A stretch of DNA of 8,253 nt from Clostridia bacterium (GTDB lineage Bacteria > Bacillota > Clostridia > UBA1381), in contig JAFQNU010000228.1 of NCBI GenBank assembly GCA_017420825.1, forward strand, positions 1 through 8,253. Direction: 5' to 3'. Position numbers and translations under genes: made by a program. Positions 7,081 to 8,253 of this stretch are shown here, in pieces. Numbering within the stretch: position 1 is the first letter of the stretch; the number at the start of each line of letters is the position of its first letter. Under the pieces are notes generated by a model. It was not told where the DNA came from and searched no databases. It saw only the letters and a program-made list of their open reading frames with translations.

Positions 7081-8253
7081 TTATTTTTTAAGATATTTCT
7101 TGAATTTAACAAAATGTCCCATTTGTGAACGGATAAGGCGATAAATTCTCTCATAATCGTTATCAGGCTTAAACCACAGAGGATTTACGTACTTTTTAGC
7201 CTTAATTAATCGTTTCATTCTGCTCTTATATTCGGGTGCATATTTGAATGCAACACCCTTTGGAACTACCATCCATAAATGCTCATTTTTTGCAATATCC
7301 TCTTCAAGCGGATTGTTATATAACCAATCCTCAACAAGAAGATGTGCAATATTATGTCCTGAGCCTGTAACATAGAAATTACTTCGACCCTGTCTTGTGT
7401 TAATCTCAAAGGCTCTGTATTTATTATCCCTTGAATCATATTTAATATCAAAATTTGAAAAGCCTACATAACCAATATCCTCAAGTAATTTTTTATATTT
7501 TTGCATCAGCTCTTCTTCAAATTCAGTTATAATTACTGCATGGTTTCCAATACCGTACGGTGTATGCTCCTCTAAAAGAACGTGTCCTAAGCACATCATT
7601 TTGACCTTACCATGCTTATCGGAATAGCTTGTTAAAACTCTCATATAGGTATCATCACCAGGAATAAAGTCCTGAACAATCAAGTTATCCTTATAACCCG
7701 ATTCATATACCTTTTTTATAACCTCTTCAAGCTCTCGTTTTGTATCAAGCTTAAATACCTTTTTCTGACCTTCAAACTTATGCTTATAATACTCAACCTG
7801 ATTTGCAGGCTTTAAAATGTATGGAGGGTCAAAATGTAATTTAATATTTTCACAGTCTCTTGGTGTACATATAAAGGTTTTTGGATATTCAACTCCATGC
7901 TCCTCACACAAATTATAGAATTTCTGCTTATCCATAAGCTCTTCCAAGAAATTGTAGTCCGCATAAGGCAGAACAATATTCGATTTGAAATTATCCCTGT
8001 TCTGGCAAAGACACTTAACATAATTATCTCCACAGCCGATTGCCAGCAGTTTTTTTGAGGTATTCTCCATTGCATAATCGTTTAAAACCTCAAGCAAAAC
8101 TTCAGGATTATCAAGATTTTTTACAGTCGTAAAATCAACAAGCTTACTCTTGTAGCAGGTTCCCATGAGTGCCTTTCCGAACACCTTTGATTTAACTCTG
8201 TATTTTTCATAAAATGCTCTTGCCACGCTGTAAACATTAATATCATTTCCAAA
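7081..8253 (-). CDS. ATP-grasp ligase resembling D-aspartate ligase, 5' end outside the window
   Basis: This is a cytoplasmic ATP-grasp carboxylate-amine ligase. The closest family I recognise is the Enterococcus/Lactococcus D-aspartate ligase (Asl type), which adds D-Asp to the side-chain amine of the peptidoglycan stem lysine. The frame is open to the window edge, where it reads FGNDINVYSVARAFYEKY; this resembles the beginning of such ligases, so only a short N-terminal piece is missing. The GTG at 8226 is therefore internal and not the start. Visible are 390 residues, including YILKPANQVEYY (ATP-binding lysine region), VQDFIPGDDTYMRVLT, and the metal/ATP-binding FEINTRQGRSNFYVTGSGHNIA. The C-terminal 60 residues are very basic (YKSRMKRLIKAKKY, KFKKYLKK). 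The stop lies 14 nt before the racemase. The ligase family is solid; D-Asp specificity is inferred from resemblance and the racemase neighbour. Confidence 0.88.
   Translation of the reverse strand, partial: FGNDINVYSVARAFYEKYRVKSKVFGKALMGTCYKSKLVDFTTVKNLDNPEVLLEVLNDYAMENTSKKLLAIGCGDNYVKCLCQNRDNFKSNIVLPYADYNFLEELMDKQKFYNLCEEHGVEYPKTFICTPRDCENIKLHFDPPYILKPANQVEYYKHKFEGQKKVFKLDTKRELEEVIKKVYESGYKDNLIVQDFIPGDDTYMRVLTSYSDKHGKVKMMCLGHVLLEEHTPYGIGNHAVIITEFEEELMQKYKKLLEDIGYVGFSNFDIKYDSRDNKYRAFEINTRQGRSNFYVTGSGHNIAHLLVEDWLYNNPLEEDIAKNEHLWMVVPKGVAFKYAPEYKSRMKRLIKAKKYVNPLWFKPDNDYERIYRLIRSQMGHFVKFKKYLKK

Noticed and set aside
7266..7451. Minus-strand open frames within the ATP-grasp gene (7266-7451, 7812-8075)
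   Set aside because: They are out-of-frame readings inside a continuous conserved ligase frame, without ribosome binding sites or recognisable motifs.

Overview
The window is AT-rich and reads entirely on the minus strand. Seven genes are packed head to tail with gaps of at most 33 nt, or with overlaps, so it looks like part of one polycistronic unit. Strong AGGAG-type ribosome binding sites, the codon bias and the protein types suggest a low-GC Bacillota, most likely a Clostridia/Lachnospiraceae-type anaerobe. That placement is inference; there is no rRNA or other direct marker.

In transcription order (high to low coordinates) the window holds: a 5'-truncated ATP-grasp ligase resembling D-aspartate ligases (7081-8253); an aspartate/glutamate racemase family protein (6356-7066); a MurE-like Mur ligase (4863-6359); an ArgB-like amino acid kinase (4009-about 4869); a PLP-dependent 'methionine gamma-lyase/aluminium resistance' family protein (2724-4016); the ribosome-associated GTPase TypA/BipA (870-2690); and a D-2-hydroxyacid dehydrogenase cut off by the window start (1-851).

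The first three genes make a coherent cell-wall set. A racemase would supply a D-amino acid (probably D-Asp), an ATP-grasp ligase would attach it to a peptidoglycan precursor side chain, and a Mur ligase would work on the UDP-MurNAc-peptide stem. The Mur ligase lacks the usual DNPR specificity motif, so its amino acid substrate is uncertain.

The most striking observation is the murE-like/argB-like junction. The ArgB-like reading frame has no in-frame ATG, GTG or TTG upstream of its core, and lies in the -1 frame relative to the Mur ligase. The Mur ligase ends GTT TTA AAA AAA TAG, which is a textbook -1 slippery sequence directly before the stop. An AAAGGA Shine-Dalgarno-like element lies 9 nt upstream. 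Five to eight nt downstream begins a perfect 10-bp stem, and its loop can pair over 9 perfect bp with sequence further downstream, giving an H-type pseudoknot. Together these look like a programmed -1 ribosomal frameshift making two products: a 498-residue Mur ligase and a 783-residue Mur ligase-kinase fusion. I know of no described MurE-ArgB frameshift fusion.

No RNA genes, mobile elements, CRISPR arrays, promoters or terminators are visible, and no stretch over 300 bases lacks a gene.
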